Source of the DNA: Vigna angularis
Lineage: Eukaryota > Streptophyta > Magnoliopsida > Fabales > Fabaceae
Direction of reading: 5' to 3'
Assembly (NCBI RefSeq): GCF_016808095.1
Contig: NC_068971.1
Span: forward strand, 32,651,631 to 32,715,630
Length of the DNA: 64,000 nucleotides
Numbering within the stretch: position 1 is the first letter of the stretch; each line of letters opens with the position of its first letter. The notes under the pieces are model-generated. The model was not told where the DNA came from. It did not search any database and worked only from the letters and a program-made list of their open reading frames with translations. The translations under genes were made by a program, and so were the position numbers. Positions 11,836 through 23,963 of the stretch are shown here, in pieces.

Positions 11836-13732
11836 ATGGAGGATAGTTTCAGAGTGCGAGTAGAGAGAGCCTTTGGTTCTCTTCCAATACCCTCTTCTTC
11901 TATCAACTCTCTGTGGTCTCTCACCGAAGACGAAATCGATAACGCACGCTCCAAACGAACCCTCCAACCCCAACCCTACCCTTTTTCCAGTTCGCGGGTT
12001 CAGCCGGAGGACCTAGACGATCTTGAAGACGACGACGTCGACGAAGAAGCACCACGTGGACCCTCTAAACCCCCCGATTACGATGATGAACAGTGGCAGA
12101 TTAGGTCTGGTATTGGCCAAGATTGCACCCTCGATTACGAGGTATATATACCATTCATCCCTCTTTATTCTTTCCCCCCAATAATATTTTATCATGAACT
12201 AACATTATGCAGTTATAATTTTAATTCAACCAATTTGATGATGAAAATTGCTTCTTTTTTTCCTTTTTGAAAAAAAAAAATCATTTAGACCTGCGATGAA
12301 GGAAAGCTTTTTCCTTTTAATTTGGGTTTACTATCCCTCTTTTTTGTGTGTGAGGAAATTGTGTAGGAAGAAGATTTAAATATATAAGAGTCTGTTACTG
12401 TTACCACTTAGTCCCCCCATGGGTTCACTGTTGTTCCACCTTAACTAGTGGTCTCTAAATTTGAGGGTTTTTTGGTTTAATGTGAAAATTTGTGTAGGAA
12501 GATGAGTTTATTGAAGAGTATATTATGAAGGTGATGGACTAAGATTGTATACTTAAATTTCATATATAATGAAACACATGGATCTAATCGGATGGGGTTG
12601 TTTCATTTTAGTTAAATGGTTTTGTGTTTGAACCCATGGTATGCCTGCACCAAATTCCTTTTATTGTGGTTGTTATCATTTGTGTAAGCAAATATATAAT
12701 TAAACTTGAGAAGGGCTATCTGTTTTTTCTCTGTGATTCTTGTTTTGTTGTCAGTTTTTGTTACCAGTTTTTCACTGTCAAAGTTTGGATTGGAAAAGAA
12801 AATTGAGTGAATCACACTTTATGTAGGAAGAGGAAGATCAATATGACAAACAGGCTATTGGGAAAGAGGATTCGGGTGATCGTGTGTACATGAAGGATGT
12901 AAAGGACGATGGAGTTGAGATTAGTTCTAGCAGTGTTTTCCCCACCTCGTTTAGAGATTTTGTGCGAGATCCGCGTGCAAATCATTTGGCTGCAAGGATT
13001 AAGCTGAAGCAGGATGATGAAGCCGCTAAAAAGATAGATGCTCTACATGTCTCTGAGAAATCCACACCAGACGTAGGCAGTGGCGGAGATGCTACTAATC
13101 CCAAGTCAATTTTGAAGAGTAAGGATAATTCTGGGGAGTCCAGGCCTCAGAAACGGGTTCGGTTTGACCCTGAATGTGATGATAAAGATAATTATGATGA
13201 TGATGGGCACGAAGAAGCTAGGGATGTTCGCATGAAGACCTCTTCAATGGAAGAGGTTCCTGCTTCGGACCAGTTGTCAAAGTCACAGGAATTTAATTTA
13301 GCAGTTCCGGATTACATTCGAAATCCTTCCAGATACACTCGATATACCTTTGATGATTCTCCTAGTGAAATGGATGACAAATCAAACAAGGAAGCATACA
13401 TGAGCTTCCTTTCGCAGTTGAATAAGGGAACTGCATCTCAAGCGGATGATGTTCTGGATGATCTTCCATCTGTAACCTTTATATCAAAGAAGAAATCCGG
13501 TGATTCCTGTATGCGTGACAGTGAGATGGTTTCAAAGCACAAGCTTGATGATGGCGCCCTGAATAGAATAAGCTTCCCTGTTGGCATTGCTGCTGGTGAC
13601 TCTGAAAACAGTGACGTTTCTGCAATGGAGGAGGATGAACAAGAAGTTGGGGATGTTAAAAAGAGCATGCAGAAGTTCAACCGCAAGTACAGGAAGAAAA
13701 CCCAAGAGGAGTTGGAGGAGCCAATTGTGTAA
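11836..13732 (+). CDS. TSSC4-like U5 snRNP assembly factor, two exons
   Basis: Exon 1 is 11836-12141 (102 codons, ending DYE before GTATATATA). Exon 2 is 12827-13732 (after ATGTAG, beginning EEEDQYD, stop TAA). The phase-0 junction gives 403 aa. The protein is hydrophilic and acidic, with an N terminus MEDSFRVRVERAFGSL, a basic PQKRVRFDP patch, and a conserved block around residues 262-280 (VPDYIRNPSRYTRYTFDD) resembling the core of the TSSC4 family. Human TSSC4 is a chaperone in U5 snRNP and tri-snRNP assembly; a nuclear splicing role is inferred from the family. The start was chosen because a TATA box lies between it and the upstream ATG. The C terminus is lysine-rich (KFNRKYRKKTQEELEE). 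The exon structure is secure, the family call fairly so. Confidence 0.8.
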
Positions 13733-15820
13733 TATGGTGTAGTTAGTTAAGAAACCTGTGTTATTTGCCATAATCAGACTTGTACCTTTTCCCCCTTTGT
13801 GTCTCTCAGACTAATGGTCCCATTCATACATTTGTTGAACGACATCATGCGCCTTCAGTTTCTGGATGGATAACTGCTGTAGATGTACACTTTAACTCAA
13901 GCTTTATAACAAGAGGTAAAGATTAAGATGTGTTAAAATATTCGTATGTTTAAGAGTATCAAATGCTGAAGAGTTGCCCGTAATTTTCATTTGGTTTAAT
14001 TCGTTAATTTCAATCTGTTTCGCTGAGTTTATAATGTGGCATGTTACAATTACTTTTTTAGGTTGTATATTACAATTGTATGCAAGAATTAAAAGCATGT
14101 GTGTAAAGTTGAATCACGACATTGGGACCCTCAGACAGGAATTGTGTCGTTTATTTCCTACAATGGAGTAAAAGACTGTCACTTCTTTCACCCCAATTAT
14201 TTCTTCTGCACCTCCCCAATAATTTTAATATCCACTCTACCAGGTAAAAGGTAAATCCTAATTTTCATCCCCATCGATGCATCTCCATCCATTGAAAAGA
14301 AAAAACACGTGCACCTCCCTCGCAGTCTAACCTCACAGTTAGGCCGCCGCTGTAACCGCTGTTTGGTGTTGTACAGAGGTCGAGTTGAATGAGATGCTGA
14401 GGGACATTCTGGTGGGTTATTTTGTGGACCGTTCTGAAACGTTTCTTCGAATTCAGAAATATGTTTTGGAACGGTTATTTAACAAGAAACAAAATTATAT
14501 TTCCAATTTTTCGCTTATTAAAATTTATAATTAACATAAATTATATAATTTAAAACAAAATTTCATTCTTATTTTATTAAGAAACTCAATTACAAATATA
14601 TCTTATTGAAAACAAAAACTTAAGTTTAAACACTATACCAAATGTCTCGTTATTCATCTCCCTAACATCATATATCTTCCTCACCTGAATTAAATATGTT
14701 TCCGTATAATAGATAGAATAACTTTTCAAAAAAGAAAAAAACACAAACTCAAACAACAATTCAAATATAGTCGTATTTTCAAAACATGTCATTAGAACAA
14801 TTTATATAATCATAAGTGAACTCAATGTTAGGAATCAATTTGTAACTCTTCCATGCAGTTTACTAATACAAGTATCATTTTTCGTTACTTTCTTTAGAGG
14901 CTTGACATATACAATTATCACATTCCATTACTTTCCTTGAGAGCCTCGACGAAGTACATAGGTGTCACTTCTCATTATTATCTTCGAGAGTCTGGCAAAG
15001 TTCACCTCTAGTACAACTATGTAGAGTTACCTTTCACCACATTTTACTGAGTCACCACATATAAACACGCAAGAAGACAATAAAAGAAAAAAAATGTAAA
15101 CTCCTCTTACCTTTTACTCTTCACTTCTTTCTTCTTCCCCATAAAAATTAAGCCTCTTTAAGACTTTCTCCCTTCTTCCTTAACTTGCATTGTTTCTATT
15201 TAAACACTCTAGCTTAACTTGCCATTGTTTCTATTTAAATTCTCTACCTAGACTTTGTTCTCTTGTATATTTATAAGTCTAATATTTTTAAAGAAAATAC
15301 AATATTTTATTTTCACTTATTATTATCTAACAAAAATATATAATTATATTTAATAATATCTTAAGATATCTTTTAATTTATAACAATATAATAATATTCA
15401 AGATTATCAACTCATATACAACAATATCTAAAATATCTTTTCTAATTGAATAATTATTCACAAAATCTTATTTCTTAGAAAATCTTTTACAAATAAAATA
15501 AATCCTTTATATTATAATTAACAAACTGTTTTATCTTTTTACTTAAAATATTTAACCATATTTATATTTTTTTTAATTATTAAAATTTCTATTCAAGATA
15601 TGGGTTAGGGAGGTTAGTAAAGAAATTTAAGTTTGATGTTATTTTGATGATAATTTTGTATTTTATATACACATACATTATGTGTACAATCGATAAAAAT
15701 TGAAATTGGTAACAGTGGCAAAATGGGCCAACCCAGCTTGTTTAAGCCCAACCCAATATTGGCCCCCTAAAAATGGGCAAGGCCATGCCAATTGAAAACA
15801 AGTTAAACTTTACAACTCGA
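13733..15820. other. 3' flank and AT-rich intergenic
   Basis: The first few hundred bases are likely 3' UTR of the TSSC4-like gene. The rest has no recognisable gene. A small GC-richer patch at 14310-14430 stands out but gives no convincing protein. Confidence 0.4.
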
Positions 15821-15825
15821 CCTGG

Positions 15826-16983
15826 TGATAAGTGTCCAATTTAAGTGAATTTTAAGATAATTTTGACACATCTTGTTTTGATTTTGTTTATATTATGCTT
15901 AATTCACCTGTATTTATTTTGTTTTTCAATTCTTGATATCAATAAAGAATCAAATGAAAAATGAACAAAATAGAGAAATTTTAAGCAATTTTTGGCAAAC
16001 TGAATTTGGTGCGGCTTCAACATGAAACTTAAGGCTTGAGCCACATGAAGAAACCCACCTTAGAGGAAATCCTCAAGCATTGGATCTGAGACTAAGTCAT
16101 AAAGAATCCTTCCCATAGAAGTTATCTTTGGGGCTGCAATACAAAAGCATGGGGCTTAAACCACAGAGGAAATCCATGTTGGAAGGAAACCTTTGTAATT
16201 GTAGCCATGACATCATCGCTGAAGCCACGCCCTAGACAATTTATAAATACAAACCTCATATCCTTATTTTAGGCATTGAGTGGATGATCAAATATGTAAT
16301 AATAGAGTTAGAATGAGTTAGTGAGGCTTGAGAGAGATGCTTCCATTGTAAATCTTATGTCTAGATGTTGTCAGGATTACATTGCAATATTTATGAGTAG
16401 TTGAACTCTCTTGTGTCAAGGTTGGATGTAATCAATTCTAGTTCTCTGTACTTCTACTTCTTGGATATTTATTTATGCTTTCATTCAATCCGTTTATGAA
16501 TTAGTTTGTGCGTTTTGTTAGATGAACTGATCACTTGTCTTATTTCATTAGCTTGGGATTGAGTAGGAATTGATTCCAAGTTGTGGTCCAACCAATTCTC
16601 CTCGTGTTTTTAGATGCTATGAATAGATCTAAGGCTCTAGTTGGTTATAAAGTCTTGATCTTAGTGCAAGTGATTCATTCAAGCAGTCAATGAGGAATCA
16701 AACATAAGTTCGATGAACTTAGACTCTAGGTGTTAAGAATGGACCTGGAGTGGTGCATGAGTACACAGACAATATCAATAGTGGTGCAGTGGAAGAGGAT
16801 GAGATGAAATCCACTCATAACCTCTACTTCACTCAATCTATATAATATATACTATTATCAATATTTTTCAAATACAAAATCCCAAAAGAAAAATTACCAA
16901 TATGCTTGTTAAATCCCACTAGATAGGATAACCCTCATTCTATTGTACTACAAATGACTTGGTGCACTTGCCAATTGGGCACA
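15826..16983 (+). mobile_element. Gypsy (Athila/Ogre-like) LTR or solo LTR
   Basis: A 1.16-kb non-coding block starts TGATAAGTGTCC and ends near GCACTTGCCAATTGGGCACA, features I associate with legume Athila/Tat-type LTRs. A TTTATAAATAC box lies near 16240. I could not find a matching target duplication or second copy, so the ends are provisional. Confidence 0.45.
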
Positions 16984-17578
16984 ATTAAATAAATCTTTTA
17001 AAACTTGATATTATGTGATTTTATGGATTTTGGGGCTTAAACCTAATGAACATAAAAATCACAATCCAAGATTACCCCATTAATATTTTGGATGTCGTTA
17101 ATGGAGATTTAGTTCAAGTATTTGGTAGTTCTAACCATTATTTTTCTATGTAGATATCTTGTAAATATTGGATTTGTATAGTTGTAAAGTTTATTTTTTT
17201 TACTTTTGTATAAGTTTTGTTTTCATTTTCTATTTTGCTCACACAAATATTTTAGTTTTATGTTTTTCTCTCAAACCAGAGGAAAGTTAAAAGATATATA
17301 TTTGTATTTTTGTTTGGAATGTTTGTGTATTTTCTACCGTTGAAAGGGAAATTCTACATAAAATATGCTCTTTAATTAAAATATGACAACTCGGATCTCT
17401 ACTGATTGTTTGATGTATAAATTTCTTTATAGTTATTCAATTGAGTTGATTATTTTGTTTTTATTTTGTTTTTATTCAATTTTATTTAATTTGAATGTAA
17501 ATTCCTAATTTTTGGAGGTATTTGGAAGGTGCAGTTTAATTCTGAAAACACCAAACAAATTGGTGATGATGACTTGGA

Positions 17579-18736
17579 GAGGGTTACTCCCTACAACACT
17601 TCTGATTGCTCCCTATACCACCACATTTTTTAAAAATTTTAAAACAAATCTTTATATTTTAAAAAATTCTACACCCCCACTTCTTTTTTTCAACGAATAT
17701 GCCACATCATTAACGGATGTGTTCACGTTCTTTTAAACTTTATGTTTTTTTTCTAAGTTTTTAGTTAATTAATTTATTGTATTAATAATTATTATTTAAT
17801 TAAATAAAATAAAATTAATTTAAGTAATATATTATAATAATCTATAAATTAATTAAAATATATTATTTAAATAAACTAAAAATTAAAAAAAAACTTAAAC
17901 GGATGTGGCCGTAACGGATGTGGCACATTCATTTATTATAATAAATTAAAAAAATTTATAATTAATTAAATTAATAATTATTATTTAATTAAATAAATAA
18001 AATTAATTTATTACGTAATTATATATAAATTAATTTTATTTAATAAAATAATTATTATTAATTTAATTTATGTATTATTTTTTAATTAATAATTTAAATA
18101 TTTTTTATATAATTACATAAACGGATGTGCTACATCCGTTAATGTTTTCTTTATTATTTTTTTTAGTTTTTAGTTTATTAGTTTATTGTATTTTAAAATA
18201 ATATATAAATATTATTTAACTTTTTTTAAATTTATTACATAATTATATATAAATTAATTTTATTTTATTTAATAAAATAATTATTACTAATTTAATTTAT
18301 GTATTATTATTTAATTAATTATTTAAATATTTTTTATATAATTACGGATGTGTCACATCTGTTAATGAACGTGGCCACATCCATTAAGGTTTTTTTTTTA
18401 GTTTTTAGTCTATTAATTTATTGTATTATAAATTAATATCGAAATATTATTTAATTTTTTTTATATTTTAAATTAATTTATAAAGTCTTAAATTTTTTTG
18501 TTTTTTTATAATATATTATGTAAATAAAAAATATTATTAAAATAAAATCTAAAATAAAAACAATAAACTAAAATATAAAAAAAAAGTTAAAATATGTAAA
18601 TGGATGTTAACATCCGTTCACAGATGTCAACAGCCGTTGAAGGTGAAACAGATGTTGACATTCGTTTTATAGCAAGGGTAAATTGGGTATGGGCTGGTGT
18701 AGGGAGCATTTGGTGGTGATGGAGGGAGCAACACTC
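17579..18736. mobile_element. Non-autonomous Mutator-like element A
   Basis: A perfect 9-bp direct repeat TGACTTGGA (17570-17578 and 18737-18745) flanks a 1158-bp element. Its ends are inverted repeats: left GAGGGTTACTCCCTACA, right (reversed) GAGTGTTGCTCCCTCCA. A 9-bp target duplication with such ends is typical of MULEs. The interior is extremely AT-rich, has no ORF, and carries several small palindromes built on ACGGATGT and ACATCCGT (for example 18121-18140, 18343-18390, 18600-18620). Confidence 0.85.
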
Positions 18737-19259
18737 TGACTTGGACCTTTGCTACTTGTTTGATAATAACTTTCAGGGTGTTGCTCCCTCTACCACCCCA
18801 AGTGCTTCTGCATCTCCCCACTATTTTCTTTTATTCCAAAAATGTTCTACACCTCCTCATTATTTTCTTTTATTCAGAAAATACTCTACACCTCCCCACT
18901 ATCCTCAATAATCTTTCTCTTTTTCTCTCTACATTAATGGAACATTCATATGGCTTAGATTTAAACTTGTGATATATTGCAAAATATAAAATTCAGAGAA
19001 ACTTCAATATTAGTGCTTCTATCACTTCCATTTTATAAACTTAAAAGTTAGATGCAAATACAAAATAATAAACATAATAATATTAATAGTAAATAATATA
19101 TTATTATTATTATATACTAACTTTATAATGACGAAAGAACTAAATAAATTCCAAATCTTTAACAAATAATTTTTCTTTTATATTTTAAGTATTTAATAAT
19201 ATTTTTATGTTATTTATCTAATAAATTAAATACTTTATTCAAGTTATTTGAGTCAAACA

Positions 19260-20268
19260 TGTCGGTAAGTTAAAACATAATATAATGTTAAAAATTATAG
19301 ATATTAAATGTAAAAAAAAAACATTATAGAGTCGCGCAACGGAATAAAATACTCGGAAAGCGTGTTACGGTCACAAATCAAGTTTTGATGGTCCGTTTTA
19401 GAAAAACAATTTTCTTAGAGAAAATTTATCAAACACTTTATGTGCATAAAATAGTAAAGAGAGTAGGGAGTAGAAAAATTGATACATTGGAATTTTATCC
19501 TGGTTCGATTCAAAAGAATCTACATCCAGTTGTTAATCACTATAAAAAGTGAATAACGTTTTCACTAAAATCAGTTTCACAAATTACAATAAGAGTGAAT
19601 TAAAAACAGAGAGATAAAACCTTCCTTCGACGAATGAACCAGAAGATGACCACCTTGTCAACTCGAAGAGAACCGCTCCGACTATCGACACACGAAACGC
19701 GAGCTTCTCCTATTCACGAGACCAGGAAAAGCACTTGAACTAGCTTTTTAGAACTTCCTCAGACAAACTGTATTCTCAAAAAGCTCAGAGTTAACCCTCT
19801 AAGGGTTTTGGAACAACCTTATATAGCCAACTGGTCTAAGTTCGCAGAGATAGATTATAACTGCCACAGATAATCGATTATTGTTAGTGATAATCGATTA
19901 TTTGAGTCCGTTACAAGGTTTTTCAAAAGTGATAATCGATTATTCTGAGGAATAATCGATTATTCCAGAGACTTTGGCAGTTCTCATCAAAACCAATGAT
20001 AATCGATTATTTGGAGTAATAATCGATTATTCCAGAGCAGCGAGGTTTTTTAGAAAAGCTCAGGATAATCGATTATATCTTCTAATAATCGATTAAATAT
20101 GTAACAGTTCTGGAAGTACAAATTTTTCTAAGTATTACATGTTCAAAGCCTTTCCTAATACATTTATAATCTACAAAGTGATTTTAAAACAATTATAACA
20201 GTCTATCTTCTTGCAGCAGCATCAAAATCATTTATCTTCAAATTTACCAATGCTCCTCATTGGTAACA
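19260..20268 (-). repeat. 3' LTR of the gag-only element
   Basis: This 1009-bp LTR carries eight TAATCGATTA palindromes (19871, 19891, 19933, 19953, 20000, 20020, 20066, 20086). A minus-strand TATA box lies at about 19830-19841 (CTATATAAGG). Next to its outer end, 58 AT-rich bases (19266-19323) replace 14 bases found in the other LTR. Confidence 0.9.
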
Positions 20269-21687
20269 ATCTCTCCCTTTTTGATGATGATCAAAAATCA
20301 CTTTTTAAAAGCAACTTTGGGTTATCTTCAAAAGATACAAACTAACAGACAACAAGAAGAGTTAGTAGTAACTGCACATATTTCTCCCCCTTTTTTATCA
20401 TAAGCAAAAAGATTTATAATTCTCCCCCTTAAGATATGCTCACCCCTCAACAAAAGAATAGGTGTATTTTAAACTTTCATAACATGAAAGAACAAAGTTC
20501 ATCATAGAACACATAAATTTAGCTCTTAATCAAGAAATACAAGTAAGACTTTAAAAAGGAGGGGTTGAAGAATAATAAGGAGGTGGAAGATGTCAACCAA
20601 AATTTTCTCCCCCTAAATTTAATATTCCCCTTTTAAAAAAAATTCCAAAAATTTAAGATTTATTCAGTCCAATGCAATGCATAAATTTGTAACAGTCAGT
20701 TCAAATTAGGCTTTGTAATTCCAAAAGAGTTTAACATGAAAGCATTACAGCTAGCACAATTAGTTTTAAACTAACTTTGACAGCACAATTTACAACTTCC
20801 TAGACAACAACTGTCATACATGCATTCTCATATCACAATCTGCTCAATCCCATAAATTTAGCTATGCATATCAAAACAACATATACAAAAATTCAACCAC
20901 AAGAGCTGATTCAGGTTTTATCGTTCAACAGTTTTAAACAAAATAATTTACATCAAAATTATGCAAATTTGATCAGTTCATTTTCTGCATCCAGGCTCTC
21001 AATGTATATTATCATAGCTTATTCGTTATGCATTTGAACTTAAAAACAAATCTCCACAAAACCAACTTTGAAATAGAAATGACAATTTAATTTCACATGT
21101 CTTAATCATCCAAAATTGCTAATGAAAATTTGTCAGCCAACTCATTTAAATGACTTTTTCATAGTTTTTGATGCTTGACAGAGATTACACCAAAGATAAC
21201 TTCAAAGTACTCATGAAATTGAATACTAAGCCAGTTAAACACAAATTCAATAGATAATTATCAACAAAGCACTGAAATAACAATGCACATGGCTTTACAT
21301 GACATGAATGAAATTCAGCACATGAATATCTTAAATAGATGAATTTCACTTGTAAACAGACAAGAACACACCACAAGATGAATGAAACAGTGATGAACAT
21401 ATCATTTGCCTAACCAAAAATGAATATAACAGTAATTAAATAATGGAAGATCAAGTAAAAGCAAGATGCAACATCATAGTTTAAACAACACTTAACTCAA
21501 ATACTTGGTGCTTGAACGAAGGCTTTGGGTACCACTTGATGGAGTTACATCCTGGCTTGTAGCATAAATTCAAAGAGCATAATACCATAGAGCTCTCTTA
21601 TCCTTTTGAAAACTTAACCTGCAAAGTAAAAACAATATAGTTTTTGTACCCATAATCTCATTTGGGTCTTTTGAGATTAGAGACATA
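20269..21687. other. Internal non-coding part of the gag-only element
   Basis: These 1.4 kb between the gag stop and the 3' LTR hold no significant reading frame on either strand. In a full element pol would lie here; it appears deleted or unrelated sequence remains. Confidence 0.6.
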
Positions 21688-22974
21688 TTACTTTATAACA
21701 GGAATCCAAGCATATTTCCCATTTGAAACATCAAAATGTTTAATTCTACATTTGTTTGAAGTATGTCCCTTTTTCATGCAATAAAAACAACAAACATCAT
21801 GCATCTTGTTTTTCACAAAAGTCCCTTTCTCAACCCAAACTCTACGATTTCTCTTAACTTTAGACTTTTTATGATGATGCATGTTTATATTTCTAACATT
21901 GCTCTTTCTAAAAACATTTTGAACATGTGAGATAGGCTTGATTCCTTTAGAAAGTAAATTTTCTAGTATGTCAATGTCAAACATGTGACTTTTACAAGAT
22001 AAACACTCAACAGGTTTTTCATTTGGATTAGATTCAGACAATTTTGTTTCAAGATTACTAACTTTGTTTCTTAATATGACTTCCTCATCTAATGCATTTT
22101 TATATTTCCATTTCAATTCTTTAAATTCCTTTTTCATATTTTTATGAGCAACATTCAATGTTTCAGATTCATCAAGTAATTCAAGAAATGCCTTTTGTAA
22201 ATCAAATTCACTAGATTCATAGCTAGAATTACTTACTTGGCTTCCAGCATCATCAAAATTAGCTGTCAAACACAAGTTTACTTCTTCAACAGAATCACTT
22301 GAACTAGAGGTGGTTGATGCATTATCCTCCCAAGCAATGTGAACCTTCTTCTTCTTGTGAATTTTATTTTCTTTTCTTTCTTTACTTCTTTTGTTTCTTG
22401 AACAATAAGCTTTCACATGGCCTCTTTCACCACATCCATAACATTTGAAGCTTGAAGAGGAACCTTGATAGTCCTTCTTTCCCTTCAAGATTTTGCTTTC
22501 AGATGATTTATCGTTGGCCATCAAGCATAGATTTTCTTGCTCATTAGAATCGCTTGAGCTTGAGGAGTTTGATGTAGAGCATGAGTTCGAACAAGTCAAC
22601 TTAGCCACATTCGATACTTCATCATGAGTGACTCTTAAAATTTTCCACATTTCTTGAGCACTTTTATAAACAGACACTTTGAAAAAATAATCAATGGTTA
22701 GTACAGATAAAATTATATTACGAGCCTTAATATCAAATTGGGCTCTTCTATTTTCCTCAACAGTCCAGTCAAAATATGACTTTTCTACTTCCACACCATC
22801 AACTGTATTTTTAGGAATATATGGACCATTTTGTACGGCTTCCCAGATGCCTCTGTCAATTGACTCTAAAAATATTTGCATTCTTCTTTTCCAAAACGCA
22901 TAATTTTCCCCCGTAAACAAAGGAGGTCTATCAATAGAAGCACCCTCAGCATAAACTTGGTTATGACCGCCCAT
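21688..22974 (-). CDS. Copia gag polyprotein (SIRE-like) of the nested element
   Basis: A 428-aa frame starts at MGGHNQVY. An upstream ATG at 23097 lies in the LTR and was not used. Early in the protein is a typical copia gag segment (FTGENYAFWKRRMQIFLES, then an EENRRAQFDIKARNIIL helix). A CCHC zinc knuckle follows (CYGCGERGHVKAYC). After a Ser/Glu-rich stretch and a coiled-coil-like region (FKELKWKYKNALDEE) there is a second CCHC knuckle (CFYCMKKGHTSNKC). The frame ends shortly after with no protease, so the polyprotein is cut off by deletion of pol. The product would form retrotransposon particles, not serve the host. Confidence 0.88.
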   Translation of the reverse strand: MGGHNQVYAEGASIDRPPLFTGENYAFWKRRMQIFLESIDRGIWEAVQNGPYIPKNTVDGVEVEKSYFDWTVEENRRAQFDIKARNIILSVLTIDYFFKVSVYKSAQEMWKILRVTHDEVSNVAKLTCSNSCSTSNSSSSSDSNEQENLCLMANDKSSESKILKGKKDYQGSSSSFKCYGCGERGHVKAYCSRNKRSKERKENKIHKKKKVHIAWEDNASTTSSSSDSVEEVNLCLTANFDDAGSQVSNSSYESSEFDLQKAFLELLDESETLNVAHKNMKKEFKELKWKYKNALDEEVILRNKVSNLETKLSESNPNEKPVECLSCKSHMFDIDILENLLSKGIKPISHVQNVFRKSNVRNINMHHHKKSKVKRNRRVWVEKGTFVKNKMHDVCCFYCMKKGHTSNKCRIKHFDVSNGKYAWIPVIK

Positions 22975-23019
22975 TTTCGAAAAATTTGAAAAACTATTAA
23001 AGCAATCTCTGATACCAAT

Positions 23020-23963
23020 TGTCGGAACAATCGGTACCGTTATAGAGTCGCGCAACAGAATAAAATATTCGGAAAGCGTGTTACGGTCACAAATCAAGTT
23101 TTGCTGGTCCGTTATAGAAAAACAAATTTCTTAGAGAAAATTTATCAAACAGTTGATGTGCATAAAATAGTAAAGAGAGTAGGAGTAGAAAAATTGATAC
23201 ATTGGAATTTTATCCTGGTTCGATTCAAAAGAATCTACATCCAGTTGTTAATCACTATAAAAAGTGATTAACGTTTTCCCTAAAATCAGTTTCACAAATT
23301 ACAATAAGAGTGAATAAAAAACAGAGAGATAAAACCTTCCTTCGACAAACGAACCGGAAGATGACCACCTTGCCAACTCGAAGAGAACCGCTCCGACTAT
23401 CAACACACGAAACACGAGCTTCTCCTATTCACGAGACCAGGCAAAGCACTTGAACTAGCTTTTTAGAACTTCCTCAGACAAACTGTATTCTCAAAAAGCT
23501 CAGAGTTAACCCTCTAAGGGTTTTGGAACAACCTTATATAGCCAACTGGTCTGAGTTCGCAGAGATAGATTATAACTGCCACAGATAATCGATTATTGTT
23601 AGTGATAATCGATTATTTGAGTCCGTTACAAGGTTTTTCAAAAGTGATAATCGATTATCCTGAGGAATAATCGATTATTCCACAGACTTTGGTAGTTCTC
23701 ATCAGAACCAGTAATAATCGATTATTCCAAAGCAACGAGGTTTTTCAGAAAAGCTCAGGATAATCGATTATAGCTTCTAATAATCGATTAAATACGTAAC
23801 AGTTCTGGAAGTACGAATTTTTCTAAGTATTACATGTTCAAAGTCTGTCCTAATACATTTATAATCTATAAAGTGCTTTTAAAATAATTATAACAGTCTA
23901 TCTTCTTGCAGCATCATCAAAATCATTTATCTTCAAATTTACTAATGCTCCTCATTGGTAACA
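23020..23963 (-). repeat. 5' LTR of the gag-only element
   Basis: This 944-bp LTR is very similar to the 3' copy. It carries seven TAATCGATTA palindromes (23586, 23606, 23648, 23668, 23715, 23761, 23781); one of the third pair has been lost by a roughly 20-bp deletion. A TATA box lies near 23530-23541 on the minus strand. Confidence 0.9.

Larger units (their letters stand above)
19260..23963 (-). mobile_element. SIRE/Maximus-like copia retrotransposon, gag only
   Basis: The 4.70-kb element is flanked by AAACA (19255-19259 and 23964-23968). The LTRs are 19260-20268 (3') and 23020-23963 (5'); on the minus strand they begin TGTTACCAATGAGG and end CCGACA. A primer-binding site for initiator Met-tRNA (TGGTATCAGAG on minus) adjoins the 5' LTR, and a polypurine tract (AAAGGGAGAGAT) adjoins the 3' LTR. 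The only coding region is gag (21688-22974). Protease, integrase, RT and RNase H are missing, so it must have relied on another element. It sits inside Mutator-like element B. Confidence 0.92.
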
